Shown here piece after piece: positions 23,424 through 35,500 of a stretch of 64,000 nt of DNA (the stretch's first letter is position 1; the number at the start of each line of letters is the position of its first letter). Source of the DNA: Stropharia rugosoannulata (lineage: Eukaryota > Basidiomycota > Agaricomycetes > Agaricales > Strophariaceae); assembly GCA_028532985.1 (NCBI GenBank), contig JANCIK010000007.1:1922001-1986000 (forward strand). Direction: 5' to 3'. A program made the translations under genes and the position numbers. Under the pieces are notes generated by a model, which saw only the letters and a program-made list of their open reading frames with translations, was not told the origin of the DNA and ran no database searches.

Positions 23424-23778
23424 GTATATGCGCTTTATGGTATCAATGGGCATTCTACCATATTTTTAACACTCACCTTAATGACATTTATTTCTTCTTC
23501 GCATTGCATGACAAGGTCGAAAAAGATAGTGAAAAGTTTGCAATCAGTAGCGGATGGAAGCTGGGTGGGTAGGAAATCTATGGCCCGCTGTTTGCACGTA
23601 CGTGTCGACAGCCCGTCATTATCGATCAAGCTCAAGCAGCTTTACCTTGGCCAAACCTAAGCTGGACCAAAATTTCCAATACTTTCAAAACTAATAAACT
23701 CTCCGGTGGCAGAATTCACGGGCTTAACTAATGGTCGAGTCGAAAATTCTTGGATGAGACCTTGGATGTGAAACCGAA
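23424..23778. other. Intergenic, right edge of the repeat-bounded insert
   Basis: No gene recognised. It ends where the second 530-bp repeat starts. Confidence 0.5.
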
Positions 23779-24124
23779 ACATATGCAGCAATAGAAGTGG
23801 GTGCTAATCTTGACTCGGGGTCATCCTCTTCATCTTCAGAATGTTCCGCAAGACTCAAGCCAGCGAAGTCGAGCTGCCGTAATGAATCGATCTTGCTAGC
23901 TCTGCGCTGCGATTCGACAATGAGCGCTCTCCTCTGCGTGGTCGAGTAAGCCAAAGCTTACGCGTTTCTGCTCTTCCAGAGCCTGAAGATGAGTTAGAGA
24001 CGTACTTATGTCAGAAGGAGCACTGTCTACATACCTTGGCTCTTCTTGCCTCTTGAGAGATGAGCTTGTCGCGTATGGTGGTAGGAGGGAGCTTGTAACC
24101 CAGTTTTCTATTCGTAGCGGACAT
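23724..24124 (-). pseudogene. Truncated snurportin-1 5' fragment
   Basis: Within the second 530-bp repeat the start codon (24124), the importin-beta-binding exons and the acidic segment of snurportin are reproduced almost exactly (RRALIVESQRRASKID, LAEHSEDEEDDPESRL). At the repeat edge near 23779 homology stops, and the frame runs into unrelated sequence with a stop at 23724. It lacks the whole cap-binding domain, so it cannot be a functional snurportin. If expressed it would yield a short importin-beta-binding peptide. It is best explained as a by-product of the segmental duplication. Confidence 0.9.
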
Positions 24125-24308
24125 GACGATGACACAATTCTCATTAATTCATAGCCAGGCCGATTCCAATATACTTTCAAAGAACCAGCAGACGAGTGAC
24201 AGCAAGACAGAAACTAGTAAGTAGTACTAGTAAATAAGTGAACGAACCTTGACCTAAGCGAACCATCAGGCCCATGTGAGAACCATGACATAATAAATTT
24301 ATGGGCCA
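23779..24308. repeat. 530-bp direct repeat, copy 2 (upstream of CIAO1)
   Basis: Same length and orientation as 18266-18795, with about five visible substitutions. Its right end covers the ATG at 24301 and stops 62 bp before the likely CIAO1 start. Confidence 0.95.
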
Positions 24309-24369
24309 CTACAAGGTCACTGAGGGTTGTCGCACCTCCTTCGCTTCCCTACCTCAATATCCTATAATT

Positions 24370-25757
24370 ATGAACGTAGATCTTTCGCATACCATAGAGC
24401 CTGTAGCGGAGCTCCCAGGTAAGAACAATTTGTTATGTCAGACTCAGGGCTTATCTGTGCTTGCGATCTCTACAGGACACGAAGATCGCGCATGGCATGT
24501 TTCCTGGAATCCAACGAAGCCACTTCTGGCCTCATGTTCCGCAGATAAGACTGTCAGGATATACTCCTACACCTGCATGCCCTCACAGAATGATACTGCC
24601 AACAAATCGCGAAGATATACCTTTAAGACCCTTACGAGCATTCCGACTGGACATGCGAAGACTGTGCGATCCGTAGCCTGGGCTCCCTCTGGAGAGACTT
24701 TAGCAACGGCTTCATTTGACTCTAATATCGGAATATGGGAACGTGAAAAGGATGAAGGCGGCGACGAGTCTGGTGCAGGGGCGGACGATTGGGAGTGCAT
24801 CAGTACGCTGGAAGGCCATGAAACAGAATGCAAAAGTGTGGCGTATTCTTCAAACGGCAATCTCCTGGCAAGCTGCAGCAGGGACAAGACTGTTTGGATA
24901 TGGGAAGGTGCGTAAATGCTTGCCTGATATGTTCTTCAGAACGTGATAATAAACAGTTCATCCCGATGGCGATTTTGAAACTATATCTGTTTTAATGGAA
25001 CATACACAGGATGTCAAATACGTTGCTTGGCATCCAACTGAGGAGGTCAGTAATGAGCTCATGACGCGGACTTACCTGCTGTTTTACTCATGCGCTTCTA
25101 TCCAGATACTTGCCTCAGCGTCTTACGATGATACTATCAAGCTCTACATTGAAGATCCTTCAGACGACTGGTTCTGCTTTTCTACCCTCTCTGGGCATTC
25201 ATCTACTGTGTGGTCTCTGGCGTGGTCACCTGCATTCGACGTCTCACACGACTCACATTCTCATCTGGTAACCAAGAGCTACCTCGCATCCGCCAGTGAC
25301 GACAATACCGTGCGTATCTGGAAGCGCGTCGCCGAACATAAGTGGGAATGCGTCCTTGTTCTGGGTGGTCACCAGCGGACAGTATATAGCGTGAGCTGGG
25401 GGAGAGGAGACCTGTCCAATGCTTCAAAATCGGACGCCAGAGGCACATACCTCGGCTGGTTGGCGAGTGCAGGAGGCGACGGAAAAATTCTCATATGGGA
25501 ACTTTGGGTACGCACACATAATGTCAATTTTTGAGTTACAACTGGTTTTAACTCAACAGCAGGAACCCACTGCTGAGAAGGAAGCAGCCAAATCTGTACC
25601 ACCCTCCCATAAATTGATCGCCTCCCTTGATTCTGCGCATGGTGTCCACGACGTCAATTCTGTAGTATGGTGTCCTCGCAGCGGATTCGAAAATTTGCTC
25701 GCGACGACTGGGGACGATGGGCTAACACGGGTATGGGAGGTAAAAAGTGCTACATAA
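24370..25757 (+). CDS. CIAO1: Cytosolic iron-sulfur assembly WD40 protein
   Basis: WD40 propeller protein matching Cia1/CIAO1, a subunit of the CIA targeting complex that delivers Fe-S clusters to cytosolic and nuclear apoproteins. The start at 24370 gives MNVDLSHTIEPVAELPG; after a short intron the first repeat reads GHEDRAWHVSWNP. Later blades include LASCSADKTVRIY, TGHAKTVRSVAWAP, LATASFDSNIGIWER, EGHETECKSVAYS, LASCSRDKTVWIWE, HTQDVKYVAWHP, LASASYDDTIKLY, GHSSTVWSLAWSP, LASASDDNTVRIWKR, GHQRTVYSVSWG and LATTGDDGLTRVWEV, consistent with the seven-blade propeller. Introns lie near 24420-24476, 24907-24957, 25046-25106 and 25508-25560. An in-frame ATG at 24301 would add 23 residues; the inner ATG fits the family better. 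It is convergent with the GH51 gene, about 200 bp apart. Confidence 0.9.
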
Positions 25758-25962
25758 CCAAATAAAACAGGCTCGACGTAGTGCTGTGGTTCCCTAGAGT
25801 GAGCCACAACCTTGAACTCACGTATATCATTTGTCACTGAATAGATACAGGCTTTAGAAAGTCAAACAAGGTCACTGATTTATTTTGTGCAATCTGTGCA
25901 AGTACATGGCAGTTAATTCAATTTTGAAACCCGATTCACTGATACTTTCAAATTTAAATCAT

Positions 25963-28900
25963 TTAGAGGCACTGTGTATGTGGCAATCATCTAGTCAGTT
26001 CATTTTTCAAAGGGGGGAGAGGAGGGCAGCCCGACCTGGGAGTAATAATTGTTCGAGAATGTGCATGTCAGTCCACTCGCGCAGGTTGTCGGGCCCGTGT
26101 ATCCAGTGCTACATATCCCGCGCAACGGTGTCAGACCCACGATCCATAGCGCTCCCAGAAACCACACCACTCACCCGCCACACTGTCCATAGTGGCTTTG
26201 CACCGCGCCGCCCGCAGTTGTCGTCGGCGTCGCGCTCGTGCTCGTCCCCGCCGCTGTCGTGGACGCCGTGCCCGTCAACGACAGCGTGATGACACTGACA
26301 CTCACTGCGGGCGCATTGTAGTTGAATGTCGTACCCACAGTGATTGTGCTAGTGACGGGTGCGATGAGCGTCGGGTTCGACGGCGTGTTGCTAGCGGTCG
26401 CGGCGCCAGTAAGGAGCTGCAGCGAGGCGCTCGCAGCGACGTTGAAGGGCAGGTCGAAGGTCATTGCTGCTGTGGAACTTGCCGTGTTCGAGATCTGCCA
26501 TTGATAGTGCGAGCAATGATTAATGAGTATTGGGACCCAACGACCCCCGATCGGTTATGTACCTTGATTATAATCTGGTTCGCCGCAGTGTTGCGAACGA
26601 CGCTCCAGAAGAGAGTGCCAGTTGAAGAGGGGAGAGTGCTCGGGATGTAGCTGTCACCGCGGTTTACGCTGAAAAGCTGGAAAATGATAATCAGAAACGT
26701 GCAGTTTACTAAAGTCTTGAGCCGCACCAACCTTCTGGACGTAGTAACTAGTGGAGAGGTAGACTGAGCCGGCACTAAATGCGACGTGTGATGAGAAATG
26801 TACAGCGAAACTACAAAAAAGTGCATACTCAAAAGCAAGCAAGTTTGGGGTCTAGGCGATGCTAGTCAGTTACATCTGGCATTGCAGGTACGGTAGAAAT
26901 CACATACCCATTGGTTGTTGGTGATATGCTAGAACATACAATTTACTCAACGTCTAAGATAAAAAGAACGAGAACTTACCCCGAGCAGGGGAGCGTATGA
27001 AGCAGCGAACACAATGTCACTGTTGCGCTCCAATCCGGTCATGAAGGCGGCTTCTCCAGCAGAACCTAAGAAAATAAAAATATTCAATATGAATACGATG
27101 AACTCATACAACTAGTGGCTCACCCTGCATTATAGGATACGTGAATCTCCCCTCAGCAGGAGTGCCGTAAAGGTTGCTAGAGTTTGTCGAAATGGAAGCG
27201 TATTCGCCCTGTATATCTAAGTGTCAGTATATCCAGGAAGTGAAAGGCTAGGCGGTGCAGCTCTAAGCGTACCTCGAAGTATTTGGTACCATCGCGCTAG
27301 GCCATTTGAGCAAATACAGAAACTGAAGCGTCAGAAAGAACACTTACAGCGAAGGTGTCATAGTAGAAAGAGTTTTGTGCAAACCAGGCTATATATCGGA
27401 TCAGGATTTTCTCTCTCTGGTGTACTCAACAATGCGCTCACTTGGAGATTGATACACGTGGACATCGTACTCCGTTGGCTTGGGAGTGAGAACAGGGTTG
27501 TTGACGTAGCTCGTAGCGATGAATTCTGTTCCAAGTGAGTAATATAAACAGTATGTCAAATGCCAAGTACTTACGGATATTCGGGAACGCTGCTTTAAGA
27601 GCGTCGGCGAACGCAGTCCATCGGTAGGTATAACTATGACATTGTTTAACTCAGATACTGCTCAAAAAGACAGGACTGACGTGGTGGATGCGAAGAAATC
27701 TTCGTTTCCTATTTCAACGTAGTTGAGGGTGAACGGGTCCGGATGTCCCAAGGAGGATCGCATTGCAGCTATTTCAAGGTTCGGGAACAGGTTACGTTAG
27801 GCCCATTAAAGACATGATGTCTGTTAAAGTCCTGACCTGCAGCGCTTTGCGAAGGATCCCCGATTACGAAGTTAATCTGCATCAATCGTTCAGCTGATAA
27901 TAAAATGGGCCATGAACAGATATTTAGTATCCATACCTGATCAATTGCTTGCTGAATGTAAGGTTGAAGATCAGCCTGTGCGACACTTGTCCCCCCAAGA
28001 GTGTATCCTAGCCGATAACTGATCAGAAGGAAAATAACTGGACAGTGTGACTGAGTAAAATACCTGACCAGACGGCCATGATGGGTTGCATGTTTAGGTC
28101 CTCGCACCAAGTAAGATATTCGAATAGCCCAAGGCCGCTGTCAGATGGTTCAGCCCACAGATAGAACTCTTGTAGTACTGCCCACATACTCAGTGTTCAC
28201 ATATCCCCAGTCACCAGATCTGCCTGTAGATTTTGTTAGAATGTTGTTTCAATGACAAGGCTAACAGCTTACCAGGCCTGTCCAGGAGTGGTCCAACCTA
28301 CATGATAGGTAGTCAGCAATTGACAGACAGTCTCAGAGAACTTGCATAGCGCCATGCTTACTGTAGCGTTCCATTGCCATCTGGTGGCGGTCGTCTGACC
28401 TTCGAGGTTGTTACCTCCTGGGAGTCGGAAGAATGATGGGGCTGCCCCTTGCAAGGCCTATACAAATTCGAAGCTTCTCTTGAGTAAAAGTAAATAGCTG
28501 TATCCCTTACTAAGACTCACGGTAGCAATGTCTGCGCGCATACCATTCGCCCTGTTCTTGAATGTAGGAGGGAACAGGGAGAACATCGCAAAGTTGATGG
28601 TCTGGCCAGAAGCTGCAGCTCCATCGACGGTGACAGTGAACAAGTTGGTGAGCGCGCTGGCAGAGCTTGTCGGCGTGAATGTCACGGAGACCTGCTTCCA
28701 GGTCGTCTGGCTTCCGGAAAGAGTAGCAGTAGCCGAAGCAAACACCTGTCCGGAGGATGACTGAAGGCCGATGACCGCGTTCCCACTAAAAGAAGAGCTA
28801 GTTGGGAATCTGTAATAGAATGAAGCAGTGTATGTCGACCCCGCAGCAACCTTGATGCCTTAGCAACGGCAGAGAAACAGTTAGCTTAAGGTTGAGTAAA

Positions 28901-29638
28901 AGATAAGAGAACCTACCGTTATATCCTGAATTAGAGAAGCCAACCTGTCCAGTCTTGCCAGATGGTATTGTTACATGGAGGGCGTTGGGTAAAGCTGACG
29001 AAACCGGAGAAGTCTCCTTGATAACGGATATTCCGGCACCATTTATTGCGGCCCACGCGTTTAAAGCTGCGCTGGTCCCTAGAAACGCGTCAAAATCCAG
29101 TAGAGACAGAATCTAGGAGGAGCTTCAGATACCTGGTGTAACTTGCTGAAAGGCGCGATTTTGGATAACTGAAACGAAGTGCTCAGGAAAACATTTGATT
29201 TCATAGCTATTACAGAAACTTACGTTCAGCATATAAGCCTCCATCGCCGCTCTAGTAGACAGGAAACGTTCAAATTAGCTTGATTACACCTATGTCCCCA
29301 CAGACTATACGTGCGTGCTAAATCGCGTTCGATAGTCAGTCTCACGAGTTAACAGAGACTAACGTGATAACTTACACTGATATCCTGGTGGCAAGCGACG
29401 ATCATGCAATCTGTTACTTACTGTCATAATGGTAGTAAATCATGGAACGCACTTCAAACATCTGTCCCCCTAAAGATTGAAAAGTGAGAGCTTAGTTGGG
29501 ATACACAAAAAAAGACATGTACGCACATAGTGTAGTCGGGATAGGGTGACTAGCTGTCGCGCTCACGCTGACAGTCACCGCGACGGCAGCTTTTACCAGC
29601 CCCAAAGAGAGCAAACATACACGGAATGGACTCAACAT
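25963..29638 (-). CDS. Secreted GH51 alpha-L-arabinofuranosidase with C-terminal CBM1
   Basis: A gene of about fifteen short exons. The start at 29638 encodes a signal peptide ([20 protein letters not shown]), then [20 protein letters not shown], with the GH51 entry motif completed as MFE...GGLYAE in the next exons. A carbohydrate-binding-like segment ([13 protein letters not shown] follows it) leads to the (beta/alpha)8 part: [12 protein letters not shown] carries the acid/base Glu, and GEYAS at about 27190 the probable nucleophile. The C-terminal beta domain is followed by a Ser/Thr linker and a fungal CBM1: QSHYGQCGG, then [14 protein letters not shown] and NNYYSQ, with the final Cys-Leu-stop on a separate nine-base exon (25963-25971). 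The enzyme releases arabinose from arabinoxylan or arabinan outside the cell; the CBM1 suggests anchoring to cellulose. Divergent from the P450. Confidence 0.87.
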
Positions 29639-31359
29639 CGTCGCTTGGGTCAAGCTTCAGATACAGATGTAGCTGGATTCAAAGGCCTTTTATGAGCCCT
29701 GCAGACCCGCGAAAGGAAGTACTTCGTGCGTGCGTCATGATTTTACTGTCAATAAGCCCACTTTCCATTTCGAAAACAACAATTTCCTTGCTCCAGGTCT
29801 GCACCAAACCAGGTAAGAGATAACTCAAGGTATAAATAGAACATACACATGCTCGGGCCTCGTGATATTTATTGTAGAAATACGATTTAACATGCGCCTT
29901 CAATATGCGAGGTTTTGGCGGGTTTGTTTCGACCGACGGTATATTGACTCTTCTCTAATCCCGAGGTGCTTAAGCCTTCTGCGCAATGCAATATCGCGTT
30001 CGTTCTGCATGTGTTTGTATCAATAAGTGCTCCTGTAGCCCCTGTCTTCGATGGCTGTAGTGCTAGCTAGAAACAATCCAGAATGCACAATCGATATTTG
30101 AAGCGACGACCGCATGCTGCCCTGTTGGACGACAATCCATAAAGGTAGGTATTGCAATTTTGCCAGCAGAACTCCAAGTCAAGTCAACACATATCAATGC
30201 CAGACTTCATTCGGTTGCAATTCTGTACGCAGGATATGTTAAGGACAAGAGGCAAAGCAAGTCACGTCCAGAGCGCCAGCGCGTTGTTTGGCGCGGAACA
30301 AACAAATCGAAGGCCGTTGAATTCTCCCAAAAATCTCCGATAGGATTCTCATGAACACTTTTGAACAGTCACGCGCTTTCATTGATACTTCAAAGAACTT
30401 CTAGTGTCATCACTGGAGAGTAAGCTGGCAAGGTAGCAGTCTCAATCAAGTCTCAATCGAAATATACATACAGACCTCGGCCGCCGTAGCCAAGCCGTAG
30501 CGTATAGAAAGCCCACCGTGAGTAAAAACTCTCTATTCGCCAGAGGACCGTGTGAATTGACCAAGATTTTGAGGCAGGCGCGTAACCTTTTGGGAACATG
30601 CTTCCTATGCTCAGATCGGGGCGCGTATTGACAGCGTTTGGCAGTGGCAAAGACACTTTTTTGATGACAGAAAAGATGCACGGCCTGTAAGATTGCCCGA
30701 AACTCGAGTATAACTTGACATTTTCGTGTATTGGAATCCTTCTTTTTTCAGGGAAGTTAGAGAAGAACAAGAAGAATGTTGGCGTGGCTGTGCTCAAGGT
30801 GTAATCTGAAATTGAGGACTCTGCCAAAATGGACGGCACAATGATAAGTCCGTTCGCATAACGTCCGTGCACACTGAATTGTCCGTGCAAGTCCGTGCTC
30901 GGTGTCCGCAGGAGTCAATGAGGCGTCCGCGTTAGACACCATTGGGTAAGTGTACTTGATGTAAACACATAGTACGGACGTCCATGGACTCTAGGCCAAT
31001 TCAGGGCATTTTTTTCTTTTCGATTTGACCGTACCCCACCCCACAGAAGCCTCGCAGCAAATTTGGAACAGCTTCATTGTCGCACTCAAGAGACAACATA
31101 CATAACCGACTTCCTTTTAGGTCGGGAAATGACCAATGCCCCGCAAGTGATTCCTTATTTATAGCATGGCAGCGAGGCAAATATTTTCGGGTCGTATAAT
31201 AAGCACAATGAATATATTAAATTGCCGTTTAAAAATAATCTGACGTCTCTTTGCTTAGTGAAAGGATAAATGATACCTCCTTCGGTTCAGAACAACCAGT
31301 ACTATTATAACAACACCAGAACAGATAAGGACTTGGAAAGCCCCTTCATCGACTCCGCT
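29639..31359. other. Divergent intergenic region between GH51 and P450
   Basis: About 1.7 kb without a supported gene. A 145-codon minus-strand frame at 30453-30890 has no recognisable content. The outer parts should be the promoters of the two divergent genes. Confidence 0.5.
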
Positions 31360-33598
31360 ATGGATGCTCTTTCTATCTCCAAAATAGCTGTTTTCCTCAT
31401 CTTCGTGGTATCTCTGATTGTGTACAGACGTAATAGACCTGCAGCAATCTTGAAGCGCCCTCCGGGACCACCAGGAATACCAATACTAGGGAATGTTCTG
31501 CAAATTCCGACTGAGGTATCACTTTAACATACCGAGGCCTTTGCATGATCTGACTGTCACTAGCATTTAGCCACCCGCTTTCGAGAGTTTTTACGAGATT
31601 ACGGTGGGCTTGTATACTTGAACCTCGCTGGAATAGTGCGCGTCTTCCTTATCAGGTCATTTCTGAGTCTTGACATTGAAAACAGCCTGTGCTTCTTATT
31701 GGCGACGCGAAAACGGCAGAGAATATTATGGACAAGCATTCAGCAAAGTTCTCATCGAGGCCATCTATATACTACATTGTACGTGATCCTCAGCTCTACG
31801 GCAGCATGTGCAGTCGTCATACAAGGTTAACAATTACTAGGATCACTATCTCGACCCCATTGGGGCATACTGGGCATTCCACCCACCTACCGAAGTGTTC
31901 CGAATTGGTCGTAGACTGACTGCGGGGCTAATGTCGTCTGTACGCGCTGGCCAGACGGAGCCGCTTCATCAGTTTGAGACACTGTTGACTGTACAACACT
32001 TGCTTAGAGAAGGATCACACTGGCAGTCTCATCTTAGTCGGTAAGTCCAATAGTGAAATGGGGTATGCATTGGCTTAACGTGTCATCTAGGCTTGTAGGT
32101 AGTACAGTCCTCAGCGCAGCTTATGGACAAGGCTGTCCAAACGGAGATGAACCTGAGCTAATCGAGGCAGCATTTGTGAGTACGCTTCTCTACACTAGCT
32201 CATACATATACCAACCTCTGCTGCTTAACCAGATAGCAAGCGAAATTGTTGCTCTTTGTAACTTGCCTGCTTCAATTATAAACTTCTTTCCCATACTCGA
32301 CTGGATTCCCGGTCCAATGCCATGGAGAACAAGAATGAAAGCATTTCACAAGCGGGAGGGGGCTTTTTTCCAGAAACTGATTCACGAAGCCGTTTCTGGT
32401 AAACATGCTGGCATGAATACGTACGCTATGAATTCTTTTTATGCGCGGAGAACGTCTACAATTATTACATATAGGTGGGCAGCCGAATTTGCTAGAGAAG
32501 ACAGGCCTGAAGGGAATCAAAGCCGATCCATATATCAATTTACATCGGTTAGTATTTTATATTGTCCTTGGATGATACAATAATTGATTTAATTTTACAA
32601 ACTTAGGCTGCTTTCAAAACAGTGGGTATTAAGTATTGTGCTTTCCTAGTATGTGACTCACAAAATGCAATCGATAGACAAAAACAACGATAGAAACATT
32701 CATCCTTGCGTGCGTGTTATATCCGGAATGGGTGGTAAAAGCCCAGAAAGAGCTCGACGAGGTAGTGGGGCCTGACCGGGTACCGAAATTTGCTGACCGA
32801 GGACGCATGCCCTACGTTGAGGCTGTTCTACGCGGTATGCATGCTTGTCTAAGGCTGTAACGCAGAGAGCACTTACGTGATTATATTATAGAATCCCTGC
32901 GCTGGCGCCCAGCAGGGCGTTCAGGTGTGCCGCATATGTCTACAGAGGACGACATTGTAGAGCACAATGGCGAGAAATATTTCATACCTGCAGGGACAAC
33001 GGTCTTCGCCGTGTCGTGGTAAATTCTCAAAACCATGATGCATTCCCGCCATTTTGTCTGAACGTTTCACTTCTGACAGGGCAATTGACCATAATCCGCA
33101 AGATTACAAAGATCCTGACCGATTCGACCCAGAGAGATACCTTGATGAGAGCGGCGAGTTGAAGGACGACTACAAAACAAGTGCCTTCGGCTACGGACGC
33201 CGTTGTGAGTTATGGACTTTTAACAAAGCGAGAAAAACTTTTTTTAATCGTTTATTCAAAGCATGCCCTGGGAGCCCTTTTGCTGAAAGAATCGTCTGGA
33301 TGGCTATTGCGATGCTCTTATGGACATTCAATATCCGAAAGTCTAAGGAACCGGACCCCAAAACTGGTCTACCTTTCGAATACGATGCAAGTGACGCAGG
33401 CTTCTATGGAGATGTACGTACTGAATCTGCCTCAAAAACTTTAAACGATCTAACATTATGCAGCTTGAAAATGCTCCCAAAGAATTTCCTGCTGTATTTA
33501 CTCCTAGGTCAAGACAGCATGAGGCGGTAGCAAGGCAGGAATGGGAAGCCTGTGAGAAGGACCTAAATGTACTATTGCCGGCTTCAAAGAAGACCTAA
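31360..33598 (+). CDS. Cytochrome P450 monooxygenase, possibly defective
   Basis: Multi-exon P450. The ATG at 31360 opens a membrane anchor (ISKIAVFLIFVVSLIVY) followed by the proline hinge RPPGPPGIPILGN; an in-frame ATG at 31270 would add 30 residues. Later segments are VLLIGDAKTAENIMDKHSAK, FRIGRRLTAGLMSSVRAG, ETFILACVLYPEWV, the K-helix ESLRWRP, FDPERYLDE, and the haem loop FGYGRR joined over an intron to ACPGSPFAER, with the ligand Cys present. The stop is at 33596-33598. The family oxidises small molecules at the ER membrane with a reductase partner; the substrate is unknown. Two points raise doubt: the expected I-helix A/G-G-x-D/E-T is not clear (the relevant exon reads TKTTIETF), and the exon before it carries plausible family sequence in two frames. 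It could be a pseudogene. Confidence 0.72.
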
Positions 33599-34255
33599 AA
33601 GATGAAAAAGGGATAACTTCCGCTGCGTCAAGGTAGTTGGGTCTGTGTACAAAATACAAATACTGTTCATCGCTGTTAGGGACAGTGGGGCCACGCAACT
33701 TGACGTATTTGAAATACACACCATTAGAATTAAGTATATCAAACTTACATTTTCATGAGGTTGTATCAGTTCCTAAAACGCGTCCGGAGGTGCTCCTTCG
33801 AAATGAACTCCAAGCTCTGCATTTATACTGCTTTAGCGTTATCTGACAAGGAGGAAATCTGGTTTAACCCAGTGCCACGCAGTTTACTCACATATGCCAA
33901 TTGCATGCCAAGTTGCGACAGGTTTGATGGCGGACATTGAAACGCACAGCCATAGCCGTCGTAATTGAACATTGAGTTTGCGAAGACGGCTCGGACAGTT
34001 ATTTGGCTCGGATAAGTTCACTTGTTTCTGAACAAACTCATGCACGACCATTTTATGCAAGTGAGGAAGCTGCTTACTATGTAAAAACTTGGCTATAAGA
34101 GTTAGCGAAACAAAAAGGGCTCAAAACAATAGGTATGTCGACATGCTCAAATCTAATATTAATGTCTTTTATTGACCATTGTATGCACACCTTCAGATAT
34201 CTCGTTCTGACATAAAATAGGAGACCGTTTCTTTGACATGGGTAAATAATCCACC
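33599..34255. other. Intergenic
   Basis: No gene recognised; probably the P450 3' region and the promoter of the following membrane protein. Confidence 0.5.
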
Positions 34256-35359
34256 ATGCTCTCTCTCGCCGATAAGTCTCTCATTTATAGAGCCACCCTC
34301 GAAAGTGTACTCTACGGTAAAATATGATGAAGTTGTACTAAGGCTTTACACCACTTAATTCAAGCGATACTACAGGTTGCTACGTCGTCAGCTTTACTAT
34401 CTATAGGGAAAAGCAGAAAAAATGCCCCAAACCCATCCTCGTAACATTGGTGCCAATCTTGTTTGTCCTCTGCACCGTATTCGCTCTCTCCGACATTGTT
34501 CGCCAGTACATGATTATGGTATGGGTGATTACTTCTCTATTTATCACGAAATCGAGGTAAATCGTGTGTAGGTACACCCAAATGGATCCATGTCCGGTCT
34601 GGAAGCCATAAGGTCCACATTGTCAGTCATAATTGACATCCTAACTAAATATGCACTTGTAAGGCGATGGCAGCAGTTGTGTTCAAGACGATGATGCTTA
34701 CTCCACTTTGTGCTATTCATTAATTCATAGATATATCGCTGCAAGATGTGGTGGGGCCGAAGTCCGTATCTTCTTATACCTATTATACTCGCAACAATCC
34801 ATATAGGTGAGCTGGATCATTTCCCTACGGCGTCCTGTTTCTCAAAACGGACAAAAAGGAACATCACTTGTCAGTTCTATAGCCAGTCCGAAAATCCATT
34901 TCCCTTCCTGGATCTTAGCGCAGGGACAAGTTGGAAGCGAAACAGGTCACTCAGCAGACATAGCTATCTTCGTGTTACTCCTATTCAAGAGCAATGCTAT
35001 GGCGCGCAAACGAGATGCAGCTCTCTACGCCATCGACAAATTGTATCCAGGAACCCAAAGCTACAATCTATGGATTGATACTTCTTTAGTAATAAATTCT
35101 GTAGCATATCCGTTTGCCATGATAGGAAAGGTCTTCGAAGAGCGCTGCCCTTATATACCTCAATCCTGTGTTGGACTTCTCATGGTTGGTTATGTGAGTA
35201 CATCTACCGTATCTGTCCGGAGAACAAGCTATGTGCTAATCTCCGGTTTACTAGGGATTGGCAACGACATTGATATTCTTGGGCGCCACAGAGGATGAAA
35301 TTCTGTTTTCCAGAGCGGAACGGAGACGTGCTACAATTTCGACAAGTGTCGATTATTAG
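34256..35359 (+). CDS. Polytopic membrane protein of an Agaricomycete-type family, function unknown
   Basis: Several exons. The start at 34256 reads MLSLADKSLIYRATLESVLY, with the next exon giving GCYVVSFTIYREKQKKC and a strong helix ILVTLVPILFVLCTVFALS. Another exon has LSVIIDILTKYAL, then IYRCKMWWGRSPYLLIPIIL, the pattern 'YRCxxxWGR' seen in many lineage-specific multi-span proteins of mushroom-forming fungi. Further helices follow (LVINSVAYPFAMIGKV, VGLLMVGY), and the last exon encodes GLATTLIFLGATEDEILF with the stop at 35357-35359. Topology looks like about seven helices. Function is not established; sensor-like roles are only a guess. It ends about 140 bp from the convergent decarboxylase gene. 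Confidence 0.65.
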
Positions 35360-35500
35360 ATTATTAACATACTTATGCATTGTACAAGAAAACAATGGCA
35401 GATCTGCATAGTTTTGCATGTAGAACCGGAATCAGGCCCACGTACATACTACACGTCTCACCCCATTAATCCATTATGCCATCTTCCCAGAGCCCTACTA

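Noticed and set aside
25985..26060. CBM1 with a lost C-terminal cysteine (YYSQV...)
   Set aside because: A downstream nine-base exon restores the normal YYSQCL ending, so the loss is only apparent if the last intron is ignored.
26192..26650. 152-codon plus-strand frame over the GH51 C-terminus
   Set aside because: Arg/Cys-rich antisense of the Ser/Thr linker and beta domain; a typical shadow frame.
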